A program made the position numbers and the translations under genes. 40,464 nt of DNA, taken from JAADGZ01 sp964596835. Its GTDB lineage: Bacteria > Pseudomonadota > Gammaproteobacteria > UBA6429 > Thiohalophilaceae. The stretch is from assembly GCA_964596835.1 (NCBI GenBank), contig CAZQVV010000014.1:1-40464 (forward strand), in the 5' to 3' direction. This document shows positions 19,953-28,981 of the stretch, piece after piece. The notes beneath the pieces are model-generated. The model did no database searches, had not been told where the DNA came from, and saw only the letters and a program-made list of their open reading frames with translations. Positions within the stretch are counted from its first letter, which is position 1. Every line of letters begins with the position of its first letter.

Positions 19953-20030
19953 TGCAATAAGTGCAGAGACGTAGAGATTAAATGGTTTTGATTATTAATA
20001 ACTTTTCTCCGCGCCTTTGCGTTAATTAAA
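19953..20030. repeat. Degenerate dispersed repeat between ATPase and adaptor genes
   Basis: The segment with GCAGAGACGTAGAGAT and CTCCGCGCCTTTGCGTTAA resembles, on the opposite strand, the segment near 33070-33125. Both look like members of the widespread family of intergenic repeats built from cgcagagacgcagag-type words. Similarity was judged by eye. Confidence 0.35.
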
Positions 20031-20064
20031 TGCCTTTCAGGCATGGCGCGTTCCCGAGGTTCAA

Positions 20065-21204
20065 TCATTCAGGTTTAACCCGGACACCGTTTTTCAGCCC
20101 TTCGCGCGCCACCGAAACGACGATGCGATCACCGGCCTTGAGACCGGACAGCACTTCGGTGTAACTCCAGTTGTGCATACCGGTTTTGATTTGACGTTCT
20201 TCGATAGTGTTGTCATCGCGCAGGACAAAGACACGCTTGCCTTCCATCAGTGCTTCGGTGGGAATGCGCAGAACCTTTTCATGGCGTTTGAGAATTACTT
20301 CCACGTCTGTGCTGTAGCCAGGCAGCATATTTTTGGTATCCCCCGGATTACGGAAAGCCACTTCGACTTCGACCGTACGCGCCTGTTTTTCACGATCGAG
20401 GACATAGGCCGCCACCCGGCGAATGATCCCCTTGAACAGGACGTGGGGGAAGGCGTCGAGTGAAATGTTGGCGCTCATGCCGGTTCTGATTTGCGGGGCA
20501 TCGACCTCATCGATGGGCGCGGACACGTACAGGCAGGTGTAGTCGATCAAGTCAATCGCAGGTACGGTGGCGACGCCCACGGGTGAGGGCGTGAGGTATT
20601 CCCCCAGCTCCCCGTTCACTTTGGCCACGGTGCCGTCAAAAGGGGCCCGCAGGCGGGTGCGCGCCAGGGCGGCATCGGCGACATCGACGCGCGCCTGGCT
20701 GACTTTTATCGAGGTATTGGCCGCGTCACAGGCTGCCTGGCGGGCACTGGCGTTCCCTTCGGCTTTGTCGATGGCTTCCCTGGAGGCCAGGTTTTTTGTA
20801 AGTAATTGTCGAAGTCGGCTTGCCTCGCGTTTAGCCACCTCGGCAGTGACACAGGCTTCACGTGCGCGCGAGACGCTTGCTTTTACTTCACGGCGTGCGA
20901 GCGTTGCCTGTGCGCGGAGATCATCGTTCCAGATCTCCAGCAGCACCTGACCGCGCTTAACCCGCTCACCTTCGTTGACGGGAAGGTGCTCAATTTGCCC
21001 GCCCACCGAGGGTGATAGCCGTGCCCGGCGGCAGGCCTTAAGGGTGCCAGCGCGGGTATTGGCGACGCTGGACAACACTTCGCCCTTGCCCACAGTTTGG
21101 ATGATTACCGCCACTGCCCGGGGACGATTGAGATAGCTGACAAGTGCGATCAGCGCGCCGATTGCAAGCAGGGCAATAAGTATAAGGCGGTGGCGTTTGC
21201 GCAT
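20065..21204 (-). CDS. HlyD/MacA-type periplasmic adaptor subunit
   Basis: A 379-residue membrane-fusion protein. An N-terminal anchor (LILIALLAIGALIALVSYL) is followed by a lipoyl half (LSPSVGGQIEHLPVNEGERVKRGQVLLEI), a coiled-coil hairpin at about 95-180 rich in Ala, Arg and Lys, and the second lipoyl half (LRAPFDGTVAKVNGELGEYL). Beta-barrel and membrane-proximal domains complete it. Adaptors of this type connect an inner-membrane pump to an outer-membrane channel. Unlike classical MacA, the hairpin has several cysteines (ACVTAEVA, AACDAA). It is the first gene of the proposed exporter operon (adaptor, ATPase, then the two separated permeases) and is divergent from the AmpG-like gene. No TolC-like gene is in the window. 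Confidence 0.92.
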   Translation of the reverse strand: MRKRHRLILIALLAIGALIALVSYLNRPRAVAVIIQTVGKGEVLSSVANTRAGTLKACRRARLSPSVGGQIEHLPVNEGERVKRGQVLLEIWNDDLRAQATLARREVKASVSRAREACVTAEVAKREASRLRQLLTKNLASREAIDKAEGNASARQAACDAANTSIKVSQARVDVADAALARTRLRAPFDGTVAKVNGELGEYLTPSPVGVATVPAIDLIDYTCLYVSAPIDEVDAPQIRTGMSANISLDAFPHVLFKGIIRRVAAYVLDREKQARTVEVEVAFRNPGDTKNMLPGYSTDVEVILKRHEKVLRIPTEALMEGKRVFVLRDDNTIEERQIKTGMHNWSYTEVLSGLKAGDRIVVSVAREGLKNGVRVKPE

Positions 21205-21289
21205 GGATTTTTATAAAAGCATTCGGATGATGGTGATATGCTACGTTATCAATTGCTACGCATAAAGCACAGGATCTTTTTTAGTCTAT

Positions 21290-22672
21290 ATGTCTTCCTT
21301 TAAGCTGTTCAAAGCCCAAATGAGCTGGCGGGAAGCTGTTCGGGTCTATCGCCAGCCGCAGGTGCTGGGTATGCTGTTTCTGGGTTTTGCCGCAGGCCTG
21401 CCTTTTTTACTGGTTTTCAGCACCCTCTCGGCCTGGTTGACCGAAAGCGGTCTGACGCGTTCGGCTATCGGTTTTTTCAGTTGGGTCGGGATCACCTATT
21501 CCATTAAGATCTTTTGGGCACCGGTGGTGGACAGGTTGCCCCTGCCCCTGCTGGATCGGTGGCTGGGACGGCGGCGAAGCTGGATGCTGCTGGCGCAGTG
21601 CGGGATCATCCTCGGCCTGCTGGGCATGGCGGGTGCGCATCCGGGAAAAAGTGTCGAGGCGATTGCCCTGTTTGCCCTGCTGGTCGCGTTTTCTTCCGCC
21701 ACCCAGGATGTCGCGTTGGATGCTTTTCGGATTGAATCCATCGACCAGGAATTTCAGGCTGCGATGGCTGCCACGTATATCGGCGGATACCGGCTGGGCT
21801 TGCTGGTCTCCGGCGCTGGCGCGTTTTATATTGCGACGTTCTGGGGTTGGCCATTCGCCTATATGAGTATGGCAGCCTGCATGCTGGTGGGTGTGGTGAC
21901 GGTGCTCATCGTTCGGGAGCCGGATACCCGGCGCGACACACAGAGTTACGCGCAGGAAGAACGGGTCATTCGTTATCTGGAAAATTCTACGCACCTGGCG
22001 GAGGTCTGGCGTAAATCCACGGCCTGGTTTATCGGTGCGGTGGTGTGCCCGTTCACTGATTTTTTTCAGCGCAATGGGGCGCTGGCGTTATTTATTCTGC
22101 TGCTTATTGGCGTCTTTCGTATTAGCGATATTACCATGGGCGTGATGGCGATGCCCTTTTATCTGGATATGGGGTTTACCAAGATTGAAATCGCCAACAT
22201 CAGCAAGGTTTTCGGGTTTTTCATGACCATTGTCGGCGCTGGCGCTGGGGGTATTCTGGTGGCGCGTTTCGGTATCATGCGCCCCCTGCTGCTGGGGGCG
22301 GTCATGGCCGCCGCCAGCAACCTGTTGTTTGCCATGCTGGCGGGCATGGGACATAACCTGCCCATGCTGACACTCGTGATCAGCGCCGATAACCTCAGCG
22401 GCGGCCTGGCCACCTCAGCGTTTATTGCGTATCTGTCCAGTCTCACCAACAGTGCCTATACCGCCACCCAGTACGCCCTGTTCAGCTCCCTGATGACCCT
22501 CTTGCCCAAGATTCTGGCCGGGTTTTCCGGCATGGTGGTGGATGCGCAGGGTTATGTGTTTTTCTTTATCTATTCGACCATTATCGGCATCCCTGCTATT
22601 TTGCTGGTGCTGTATCTTATGAAACAGGGACGAGGGACGAGGGGCAAGGAACGAGAAATACCCATCCCTTGA
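21290..22672 (+). CDS. AmpG-like MFS transporter
   Basis: A 460-residue major-facilitator protein with about 12 hydrophobic segments. The opening (QVLGMLFLGFAAGLPFLLVF), the loop WAPVVDRLPLPLLDRWLGRRRSW and SSATQDVALDAFRIE are hallmarks of the AmpG family, which imports anhydromuropeptides from the periplasm for cell-wall recycling. E. coli AmpG is about 490 residues, so length fits. The role in muropeptide recycling is by homology. The ATG at 21290 has AGGA about 15 bases upstream, rather far. A shortish tail after the last span (GRGTRGKEREI) is polar. It is followed 24 bases later by the SafE/DsbD-like gene. Confidence 0.88.
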   Translation: MSSFKLFKAQMSWREAVRVYRQPQVLGMLFLGFAAGLPFLLVFSTLSAWLTESGLTRSAIGFFSWVGITYSIKIFWAPVVDRLPLPLLDRWLGRRRSWMLLAQCGIILGLLGMAGAHPGKSVEAIALFALLVAFSSATQDVALDAFRIESIDQEFQAAMAATYIGGYRLGLLVSGAGAFYIATFWGWPFAYMSMAACMLVGVVTVLIVREPDTRRDTQSYAQEERVIRYLENSTHLAEVWRKSTAWFIGAVVCPFTDFFQRNGALALFILLLIGVFRISDITMGVMAMPFYLDMGFTKIEIANISKVFGFFMTIVGAGAGGILVARFGIMRPLLLGAVMAAASNLLFAMLAGMGHNLPMLTLVISADNLSGGLATSAFIAYLSSLTNSAYTATQYALFSSLMTLLPKILAGFSGMVVDAQGYVFFFIYSTIIGIPAILLVLYLMKQGRGTRGKEREIPIP

Positions 22673-22696
22673 GTCTCCAAAGTACTTAATTACTCC

Positions 22697-23374
22697 ATGA
22701 TGCTTAATTCCGAGGTTACTTATCTTTCCGCCTTCCTCGTGGGCCTGCTCGGCGGGGTGCATTGCATCGCCATGTGCGGTGGCATTGTGGGGACTCTGAG
22801 CTTTGGTGTGTCGCCTGGAAACGGCCGTGCGCCCTGGCCGTATTTGCTGGCGTACAATATCGCCCGTATCAGCAGTTATACCCTGGCCGGCACCCTGATA
22901 GGGGGCCTTAGCTGGCTGGCGGGGCAATGGCTCGAAGTGCATCTGTGGCAGCAGGGGCTACAATTTGTGGCCGGTTTGTTCATGTTGGCGCTGGGCCTGT
23001 ATATCGCGGGCTGGTGGCGAGGGCTGGCGAAAGTGGAACAGGCCGGGGGATGGTTCTGGCGGCGTATCGAACCGTTGGGGCGCCGTTTGCTGCCAGTGCG
23101 CTCGGTCTCTCAGGCCTTTGCCCTGGGCCTGCTCTGGGGCTGGTTGCCCTGTGGTCTGGTTTACAGCGTGCTGATCTGGGCTGCCGCCAGCGGGAGTCCG
23201 CTGCACGGTGGCGTGCTGTTATTGAGTTTCGGTTTGGGCACCCTGCCTAATTTGCTCGCAATGGGCGCCTTTGCGCTGACGCTACGGACGCTGGTGCAGC
23301 GTGCATGGCTGCGCCAGCTCGCGGGGGGGCTGATTATCGGATTTGGCCTGCTGAGCCTGTGGCGCAGTCTCTGA
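22697..23374 (+). CDS. SafE/DsbD-like six-span membrane protein (UreH/CcoS-neighbour type)
   Basis: A 225-residue protein with about six membrane spans. The motif LLGGVHCIAMCGGIVGTL near the N-terminus and GWLPCGLVYSVLIWA in the second half define the DsbD-like/TauE-SafE-like family often encoded near cytochrome cbb3 assembly genes, where it is thought to handle copper or thiols. The paired cysteines in HCxxMC and PC are conserved in the family. Here no cco genes are nearby, so the cellular role is uncertain. It starts at tandem ATGs without an evident ribosome binding site, probably coupled to the upstream transporter gene, and ends one base from the stop of the opposing GGDEF-EAL gene. Confidence 0.85.
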   Translation: MMLNSEVTYLSAFLVGLLGGVHCIAMCGGIVGTLSFGVSPGNGRAPWPYLLAYNIARISSYTLAGTLIGGLSWLAGQWLEVHLWQQGLQFVAGLFMLALGLYIAGWWRGLAKVEQAGGWFWRRIEPLGRRLLPVRSVSQAFALGLLWGWLPCGLVYSVLIWAAASGSPLHGGVLLLSFGLGTLPNLLAMGAFALTLRTLVQRAWLRQLAGGLIIGFGLLSLWRSL

Positions 23375-23375
23375 G

Positions 23376-25748
23376 TTAGCCGGTCAGCGCGGTCTGGATG
23401 AAATCGGGCTCGGGGTGGGCGATGTGAAAACCCTGTCCGTAGTCGATGCCGAATTCCTGTAACAGGCGACGGATTTCCTCGTTTTCGACAAACTCTGCCA
23501 CCGTGTTGATGTGCATACCTCGGGCGAGTTCACTCATGGCCTTGACGATGACGCGATCATCGTGGTTTTGGTGTAGGTTGCGGACAAAAGTGCCGTCGAT
23601 CTTGACCATGTCGACGGGCAGGTTTTTGAGGTACTGGAAGGAGGAATAGCCCATGCCGAAGTCATCCAGGGCGAAGCGGCAGCCCAGGTTACGAAGGGAC
23701 TCGATGAAACTCTTGGCCTGGGCGAAGTTTTCTACGGCGGCGGTTTCGGTGACTTCAAAAATAAGCGCATGGGGATCGGCATTGTATTTTTTCAGCGCAT
23801 CTTTCACCAGTTGCACAAACTCGGTATTACCGAAGTGACGGCCTGAGAGATTGACCGCCAGAGTGACCGGTTCCGGGCCACGCCGGGTTTCGCCCTGCAC
23901 CTGAATACTTTTATTCAGCACCCATTTGTCGATGTCGCTGATGAGGCCAAAACGTTCGGCGATCTCAAGAAAATCAGAAGGGTAAATCAGGCTGCCGTCC
24001 TCATCCTGCATCCGCAGCAGGGCCTCATAGTGTGTGATGTGGTTGGTGCGCAGATCCACGATGGGCTGGTAGTAAAGAATGAACAGATCATTGTCCAGGG
24101 CATGGCGGATGCGGCTTTCCCAGTGGATTTTGGTTTGCATATTGAGCAGCTCCTTGTCGGCCTCACTGTAGACATGCACCTGGTTACGACCATTGCGTTT
24201 GGCGGTGTACATGGCGGCATCGGCGCGGGCCAGCAGTTCGCTGGGACTGGCACCATGGGTCGGAAACAGGGTGATGCCGATGCTGGCGCTGAGAGTAATG
24301 CTGAGTTTGTCTGGAAACAGGGTTTGCCGGGCAAGGTTTTCCAGCAGGTTTTGGGCAACTTTCAGGGCGCCCTCTGTATTGGTGCGGGGCAGGATGATAC
24401 CGAATTCATCCCCCCCCAGACGCCCGATAAAATCCACTTCCCGCAGCGAAGCCTGCAGAACCTGAGCGGCGGAAATCAGGCATTTATCACCGGACTGATG
24501 CCCCAGGGTATCGTTGATATACTTGAACTGATCCAGATCGATAAATAGCAGTGAACCTTCAAGCTTGAAACGCACGGCATAGTTGATCTGGTGGGTCAAC
24601 TGATCCTGAAAATGGTTACGGTTGTGCAGGCCGGTAAGGGAGTCATGGTTGGCCAGGTAAAGAATGCGTTGCTCGGATTTCTTTTCCTGGGTGATGTTGA
24701 GGAACAGGCCCCGGTAGTGGAGTTTTTGGTTATTATCATAACCCAGTGAATGAATACTGCGGATCCAGATATGTTCACCACTACGGTGGCGAAGACGGTA
24801 GTCGAGCGAGAAGCTGCCGGTTTCCGTGAGCTGCTCGTTGATGGTGTTGACCACCCAGTCCAGCTCATCAGGATGCAGGTGTTTTTCCCAGAAGCCGGGT
24901 TTCAACCATTGCTCGCAGGCATAGCCGAGTAGTTTTTCCGCCTCCTGACTGACGAACAGAAAATTTTTGCTGTCGGGATCAATTTCAAGCACCACCGCAT
25001 TGACACTGTTGAGCAGCGTTTCCATGCGCCGTTTTTCACTTTCAAGAATAGTGTGTTCGGATTTCAGTTTTATGCTGGCCTGTTGCAGGTGTTCGGCCAG
25101 GGCATTGAAGGAGCGTGCGACGCGGCCTATTTCATCATTGGAATTCAGCGGGATGCGAAATTGCAGATCATTTTTTTCCAGCGCCCGGGTGCCGGCTTCG
25201 AGCCAGCGTAAACCGCGAGTAATATAGAGGCTCAGCAGGGTTGTGAGCAGCATAGTGATGAGCAGACCGACGATGGCAATCGCAATATTGACCATCTTGC
25301 TGGCGCGGGTTTTTTTGATCAGGTTTTTGACCGAATAGCCCAGGTGTACTTCACCCAGTGGCTTGCCTTTCCGTTTGATGGTCAGATCCAGATCTACGCT
25401 ATCCCGGCTAAGGATCGTCTGTGAGTTGTAAGCGGGTGAATAGGGGTGGTTCTTCAGGTTGAAGGCGGCCTTGACATTTTTCTGGTTGTCATAAACGACG
25501 GCGTAAATAATATTGGGATTGTTTTTCAGGCGCCGGATGATTTCATTGAGCAGCGTCTGATCGTTCTGCGCCAGGCCTGGTTCCAGGGCCAGGCTTAATA
25601 TGTCTGCCTGGTCATCAATGTATTGTTTGAGCTGTTCTTTCTGGCTGTTTAAGGTGAGTTTTGCACTGTTCCATATGAACAGGGATAACATGAGCGCGAC
25701 GATCAGGCTGACACCGATGATGAGACGTGAGGACAGACGAAGTTGCAT
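23376..25748 (-). CDS. Membrane-bound PAS-GGDEF-EAL cyclic-di-GMP enzyme
   Basis: A 790-residue sensor. An N-terminal span, a periplasmic sensor of about 130 residues, a second span (IAIAIVGLLITMLLTTLLSLYI), a HAMP-like linker (about 185-235), a PAS/PAC domain (about 255-370), GGDEF (about 375-540) and EAL (about 550-785). The GGDEF active site is intact (RLGGDEFGI near 443). The EAL domain keeps EAL (YEALLRM), AVNLSG, FEVTE, LDDFGMGYSSF, VKIDGTF, AEFVENE and YGQGF, so both synthesis and breakdown of c-di-GMP are possible. No RxxD inhibitory site is obvious before GGDEF. I chose the ATG at 25748 over a TTG at 25790. In a strain with type IV pili and chemotaxis it probably tunes motility or attachment in response to an external signal. 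Confidence 0.93.
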   Translation of the reverse strand: MQLRLSSRLIIGVSLIVALMLSLFIWNSAKLTLNSQKEQLKQYIDDQADILSLALEPGLAQNDQTLLNEIIRRLKNNPNIIYAVVYDNQKNVKAAFNLKNHPYSPAYNSQTILSRDSVDLDLTIKRKGKPLGEVHLGYSVKNLIKKTRASKMVNIAIAIVGLLITMLLTTLLSLYITRGLRWLEAGTRALEKNDLQFRIPLNSNDEIGRVARSFNALAEHLQQASIKLKSEHTILESEKRRMETLLNSVNAVVLEIDPDSKNFLFVSQEAEKLLGYACEQWLKPGFWEKHLHPDELDWVVNTINEQLTETGSFSLDYRLRHRSGEHIWIRSIHSLGYDNNQKLHYRGLFLNITQEKKSEQRILYLANHDSLTGLHNRNHFQDQLTHQINYAVRFKLEGSLLFIDLDQFKYINDTLGHQSGDKCLISAAQVLQASLREVDFIGRLGGDEFGIILPRTNTEGALKVAQNLLENLARQTLFPDKLSITLSASIGITLFPTHGASPSELLARADAAMYTAKRNGRNQVHVYSEADKELLNMQTKIHWESRIRHALDNDLFILYYQPIVDLRTNHITHYEALLRMQDEDGSLIYPSDFLEIAERFGLISDIDKWVLNKSIQVQGETRRGPEPVTLAVNLSGRHFGNTEFVQLVKDALKKYNADPHALIFEVTETAAVENFAQAKSFIESLRNLGCRFALDDFGMGYSSFQYLKNLPVDMVKIDGTFVRNLHQNHDDRVIVKAMSELARGMHINTVAEFVENEEIRRLLQEFGIDYGQGFHIAHPEPDFIQTALTG

Positions 25749-25932
25749 CAGACTATGGCTATCCTGGTACCAAAACAGGGTGAATAGCAAGGCTTGATGC
25801 GGACAACCATCTGATCATTTTTCACTTCAGGCGTTCATTTATCTTGGGAATAAAAATCCCGCAACAGTTGTCCGTTACTGCTGTGGGACCATCAAATGGT
25901 TAAGTGTCATAAGACGCACAAATTGTCTGGCA

Positions 25933-26403
25933 TCAAGGCGGATTTGTAAAGAACTGCTGACGAAAATTTACAGTGAAATTCTTGTGACTGTTCTCTGGGC
26001 GAATGGTGAGTTTGAAGTTGAGAGTTTCCAGGTTGGCGATACGGAAGTCATCCACATAGTAGATAGCCGAACCTTCTTCAATTTGCCGCAGTGATAGCAT
26101 TTTGTTCTGATCGTTCAGGTTGTGGGCACTGACGTTGATTTTAGCCTTGACGGGTTTGCCGGCGGGTGAGGCGGTTTTTTTCAATATCGAGACCGTGATG
26201 AAACCGCGAAACTTGCTGCGGGTAATGCCGTACTGGCGGGCGATGTCTGCTTGCAGAACTTCGGTTGGTAGCGCATTGTAATGAACGATATAGTCTCCCA
26301 GATCCTGCGAATGCTTTGAATCCGCCTGCACGGGGGGAATGAACAGCAGCAGTGGCAATAAGAAACTGATAAATTTCAGTTTCATGATGTTTTTTGGTTT
26401 CAT
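25933..26403 (-). CDS. DUF4426 periplasmic protein
   Basis: A 156-residue exported protein. A signal peptide (FISFLLPLLLFIPPVQA) is predicted with cleavage near DSKHSQ. The mature part (GDYIVHYNALPTEVLQADIARQYGI, then SAIYYVDDFRIANLETLNFKL) matches the DUF4426 family, function unknown. GGAGG lies 6 nt before the ATG at 26403, a very strong ribosome binding site. In Pseudomonas a DUF4426 gene lies near metX-metW and the yggT-proC-pilT cluster; here it lies downstream of the dynamin-like gene in the same direction, preserving part of that neighbourhood. Confidence 0.85.
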   Translation of the reverse strand: MKPKNIMKLKFISFLLPLLLFIPPVQADSKHSQDLGDYIVHYNALPTEVLQADIARQYGITRSKFRGFITVSILKKTASPAGKPVKAKINVSAHNLNDQNKMLSLRQIEEGSAIYYVDDFRIANLETLNFKLTIRPENSHKNFTVNFRQQFFTNPP

Positions 26404-26775
26404 GGTATTCCTCCGTTGCTTTCCGTTGGTTATTGACTGAAAGCTATTAGTTATTAATTATTTGGTATCCTGATTCAGGCGGTACCCGAAGTTCTCCATG
26501 AGTCTGTTCGGAAACAGGAACTATTGCGAGGAAAAGCTGAGCACATTCGGCTTTTCCGTAGCAGATTCTCTATTCCCGGACAGGTTCCTGGTGTCGAGGA
26601 CAGGGTTATACTACCGATTATTGGAGCAGGGTTCCACTCTGAACTATAGACCAGAGTGATGGGTTTCGCTTCGCTTTACCCATCCTAGCCACTTTTGGCT
26701 ATCCGTAGGATGGGTAGAGCGAAGCGAAACCCATCAACATATCTGAATAGTTATCCATTAATTTTGATGCAAGTC
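26404..26775. other. 372-base intergenic region with hairpins, no gene
   Basis: No supported gene lies here. It holds the leader of the DUF4426 gene, an 8-bp hairpin at 26530-26557 (GGAAAAGC paired with GCTTTTCC), and a long palindromic element at 26658-26735. Confidence 0.7.
26658..26735. repeat. Palindromic dispersed element with 28-bp arms
   Basis: Arms 26658-26685 and 26708-26735 are inverted copies with a single mismatch in 28 bases (GATGGGTTTCGCTTCGCT at the outer end). An inner stem TAGCC/GGCTA sits at 26686-26690 and 26697-26701. The wording (ggatgggtagagcgaagcg) is typical of palindromic intergenic repeats of gammaproteobacteria. It lies between the dynamin-like gene and the DUF4426 gene and could cap the transcript. 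Confidence 0.85.
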
Positions 26776-28731
26776 CTAGGCTACCTGGCTGGCCTGGGAG
26801 GGGGATTCGCCGGGGACCGGTTCGAGCGGCCGCATCAGGGTTTCCATCAGTTTGTTCAGCTCGCGGAGCTGGATATCGAGTTTGCTGGCGGTTTCTTCCA
26901 GTTCACTAATCTTGTTTTTCAGTGTGTCGCGGGATTCGTTGATTTTGCGCAGGCTGTCCAGTCGCTTTTCCATTTGCAACTTGTGATCTTTGATCCGGGC
27001 AACCAGCGGTGACATGGCGGCCTTGCCCCAGGAGCTGGCGTCCTGATGGGCCTGGAAAAAAGTATTGCGCGCATGGCTGACCATGGAAATGAAGAATTTT
27101 TTGACGACGAAGGATTGCTCGGTCATGGTGGTGACCGGACTCTTGCGATAGGCCTCGGCCTCATGATAAAGCCGTTCCAGATCACGCTTATATTTGGCCA
27201 GGCTAAACAGTCTAGGGCGGGTGTTGGAGAGTCCGTGCTGTTTCTGGAACTGCTGGTAAATAGTCTGGATCAGCATGTTGATCTGATCGGTCTGCTTGCC
27301 GGCCAGGGTGATGCTGTCGGTCACCATGTCGAAGAACTCTTTCATGTTGGACTTTAGTCCCATAGTGGTCCAGGTCCCGGCCATCTCCTTGCGGGTTCTG
27401 GCCATGAGCTGATCCAGGCGGGTCAGGCTGAGCTGGCCAAGCAATTCGGCATGTTTGCTGCTAAAGGTTTTTTTATTGTTTTGAAAGCTTTCTACACTCT
27501 TGTGATAGATAGTCTGCTCGGCCCGGGTTTTTTTCATCAGATGCAGAATCACATCTTCGTTCTTGCCGCTGAGTCCCTGTAGTTCTTTTAGCTGTTTGTT
27601 GACGGCGGCCAGGCGTGAGGCAAGCAGATCGCGGGACTGGGTCACCATGTGGCCGATTTCAGCGATGATGTTTTCCCGGACCAGGGTTTGTTTCTGCGGC
27701 AGAATCTTGGTGGCCAGAACACTTTCCAGCGCCAGGATATTGCTTTTTTTCAGCAACTCATGGTCGGTGCGGATTTTTGCCAATAGTCCTTTCTGGGCGG
27801 ATACCGGGAATACGTTGGCGGGATCGATTCCCAGCATTTTAGCAGCGGAATTACATTGTGTGGCAATACTGTTGTGGATGGCGTCCTCACCCTTGAGTTC
27901 GTCCCACAGGGTATCAACCTTGTTGAGCACCACGATGCGGCTGTGGTGGGTATCGGCTCCCAGGGGATTGACATAGTGGGTCCACATGTCCATATCCGAC
28001 CGGGTAACGCCGGTATCCGCCGACAGTACAAAGATCACGGCCTGGGCATTGGGCAACATGTTAATGGTCAGTTCCGGTTCATTCCCCAGGGCATTGAGGC
28101 CCGGCGTGTCAAGAATGGACAGGCCGTCTTTCAACAGCGGATGAGGAAAACTGATGATGGCGTGCCGCCACATGGGAATTTCGACGATATTATTTTCTGC
28201 GCCATCCTCCGCATTGAGCAGTCCCAGGCGCACGGCCACCGCGGCCGGTACGCGCTTGGTGCGAACGACTTCCTTGAAGGCTTCGGCCATTTTCTCCGAG
28301 GAATTGGTATCCAGTGTGATCGTGGTCCAGTTGATGGGTTCTTTTTTGTATTCCTGAATACTGGTGTCTTCAAGACGGGTTTCGATGGCCAGCAGGCGAA
28401 TATAGCTTTGATCCGCTTTGTTATCATAGAGCAGTTCGGTGGGGCACATGGTGGTGCGTCCCACTTCCGAGGGCAACAGGCGGCGATCATATTCGGAGAA
28501 GAAGATGGCGTTGATTAACTCGCTTTTACCACGGGCGAATTCGGCGACGAAGGCGATGCTCAGGCGGTCAGACTTCATCGTTTCCAGCAGCTCGTAAATG
28601 CGCAGATCCACTTCGGGACTGCTCATCTTGTTATGTTCAAGCCAGCGCTGATAGTGGCCAATAGCCTGATTTAGATCAGCTTTCCAGCGACCATAAGCCT
28701 GCATTTGGTCCGTAAAACGATTCGTTGCCAT
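26776..28731 (-). CDS. Dynamin-like GTPase
   Basis: A 651-residue large GTPase. G1 reads AEFARGKS (63-70), lacking the usual first Gly but keeping GKS; G2 is in GRTTMCPTEL (Thr 93/94); G3 is LDTPG (207-211); G4 is LNKVD (269-273). The remainder is largely helical, with clear coiled coil near the end (LRKINESRDTLKNKISELEE). No strong membrane span is visible; association with membranes, if any, would be peripheral through the helical stalk. Bacterial dynamin-like proteins act in membrane remodelling or stress protection; function here is unknown. Only one copy is visible, not the tandem pair of some systems. It lies between yggU and DUF4426, on the same strand, where Pseudomonas carries metX-metW. 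Confidence 0.85.
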   Translation of the reverse strand: MATNRFTDQMQAYGRWKADLNQAIGHYQRWLEHNKMSSPEVDLRIYELLETMKSDRLSIAFVAEFARGKSELINAIFFSEYDRRLLPSEVGRTTMCPTELLYDNKADQSYIRLLAIETRLEDTSIQEYKKEPINWTTITLDTNSSEKMAEAFKEVVRTKRVPAAVAVRLGLLNAEDGAENNIVEIPMWRHAIISFPHPLLKDGLSILDTPGLNALGNEPELTINMLPNAQAVIFVLSADTGVTRSDMDMWTHYVNPLGADTHHSRIVVLNKVDTLWDELKGEDAIHNSIATQCNSAAKMLGIDPANVFPVSAQKGLLAKIRTDHELLKKSNILALESVLATKILPQKQTLVRENIIAEIGHMVTQSRDLLASRLAAVNKQLKELQGLSGKNEDVILHLMKKTRAEQTIYHKSVESFQNNKKTFSSKHAELLGQLSLTRLDQLMARTRKEMAGTWTTMGLKSNMKEFFDMVTDSITLAGKQTDQINMLIQTIYQQFQKQHGLSNTRPRLFSLAKYKRDLERLYHEAEAYRKSPVTTMTEQSFVVKKFFISMVSHARNTFFQAHQDASSWGKAAMSPLVARIKDHKLQMEKRLDSLRKINESRDTLKNKISELEETASKLDIQLRELNKLMETLMRPLEPVPGESPSQASQVA

Positions 28732-28780
28732 AGTGAACTCAATCAGTATCCATTCCTAACCCGGATAAACCGCAGGATAA

Positions 28781-28835
28781 GTACCTTCACGAAATGATTT
28801 TCTGTAAAATGCGCAGAAAATCATTTCTAAGGTAC
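28781..28835. repeat. Large hairpin upstream of the dynamin-like gene
   Basis: Outer arms GTACCTT (28781-28787) and AAGGTAC (28829-28835) enclose inner 14-bp perfect arms at 28791-28804 and 28814-28827, with small unpaired stretches of 3 and 1 bases between. The loop is 9 bases. It lies 50 bases upstream of the GTPase start. It may be a palindromic repeat, a leader structure, or a terminator after yggU without a U-run. Confidence 0.75.
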
Positions 28836-28981
28836 TAAACGCTAACTATAATAAATAGTGAGGTGTTCAATCAGGTCTATGCGGCAAAGCGTGAATCACA
28901 TCACAATTTATCCACAATAGTTTTGATCCTGATCGGGTAACGGTTTTTATAACGGCAGATGGCGGGAGAAGTTTAGGTGCT

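Noticed and set aside
28908..28916. Single perfect DnaA box (TTATCCACA)
   Set aside because: One isolated box without a cluster is expected by chance and gives no support for an origin.
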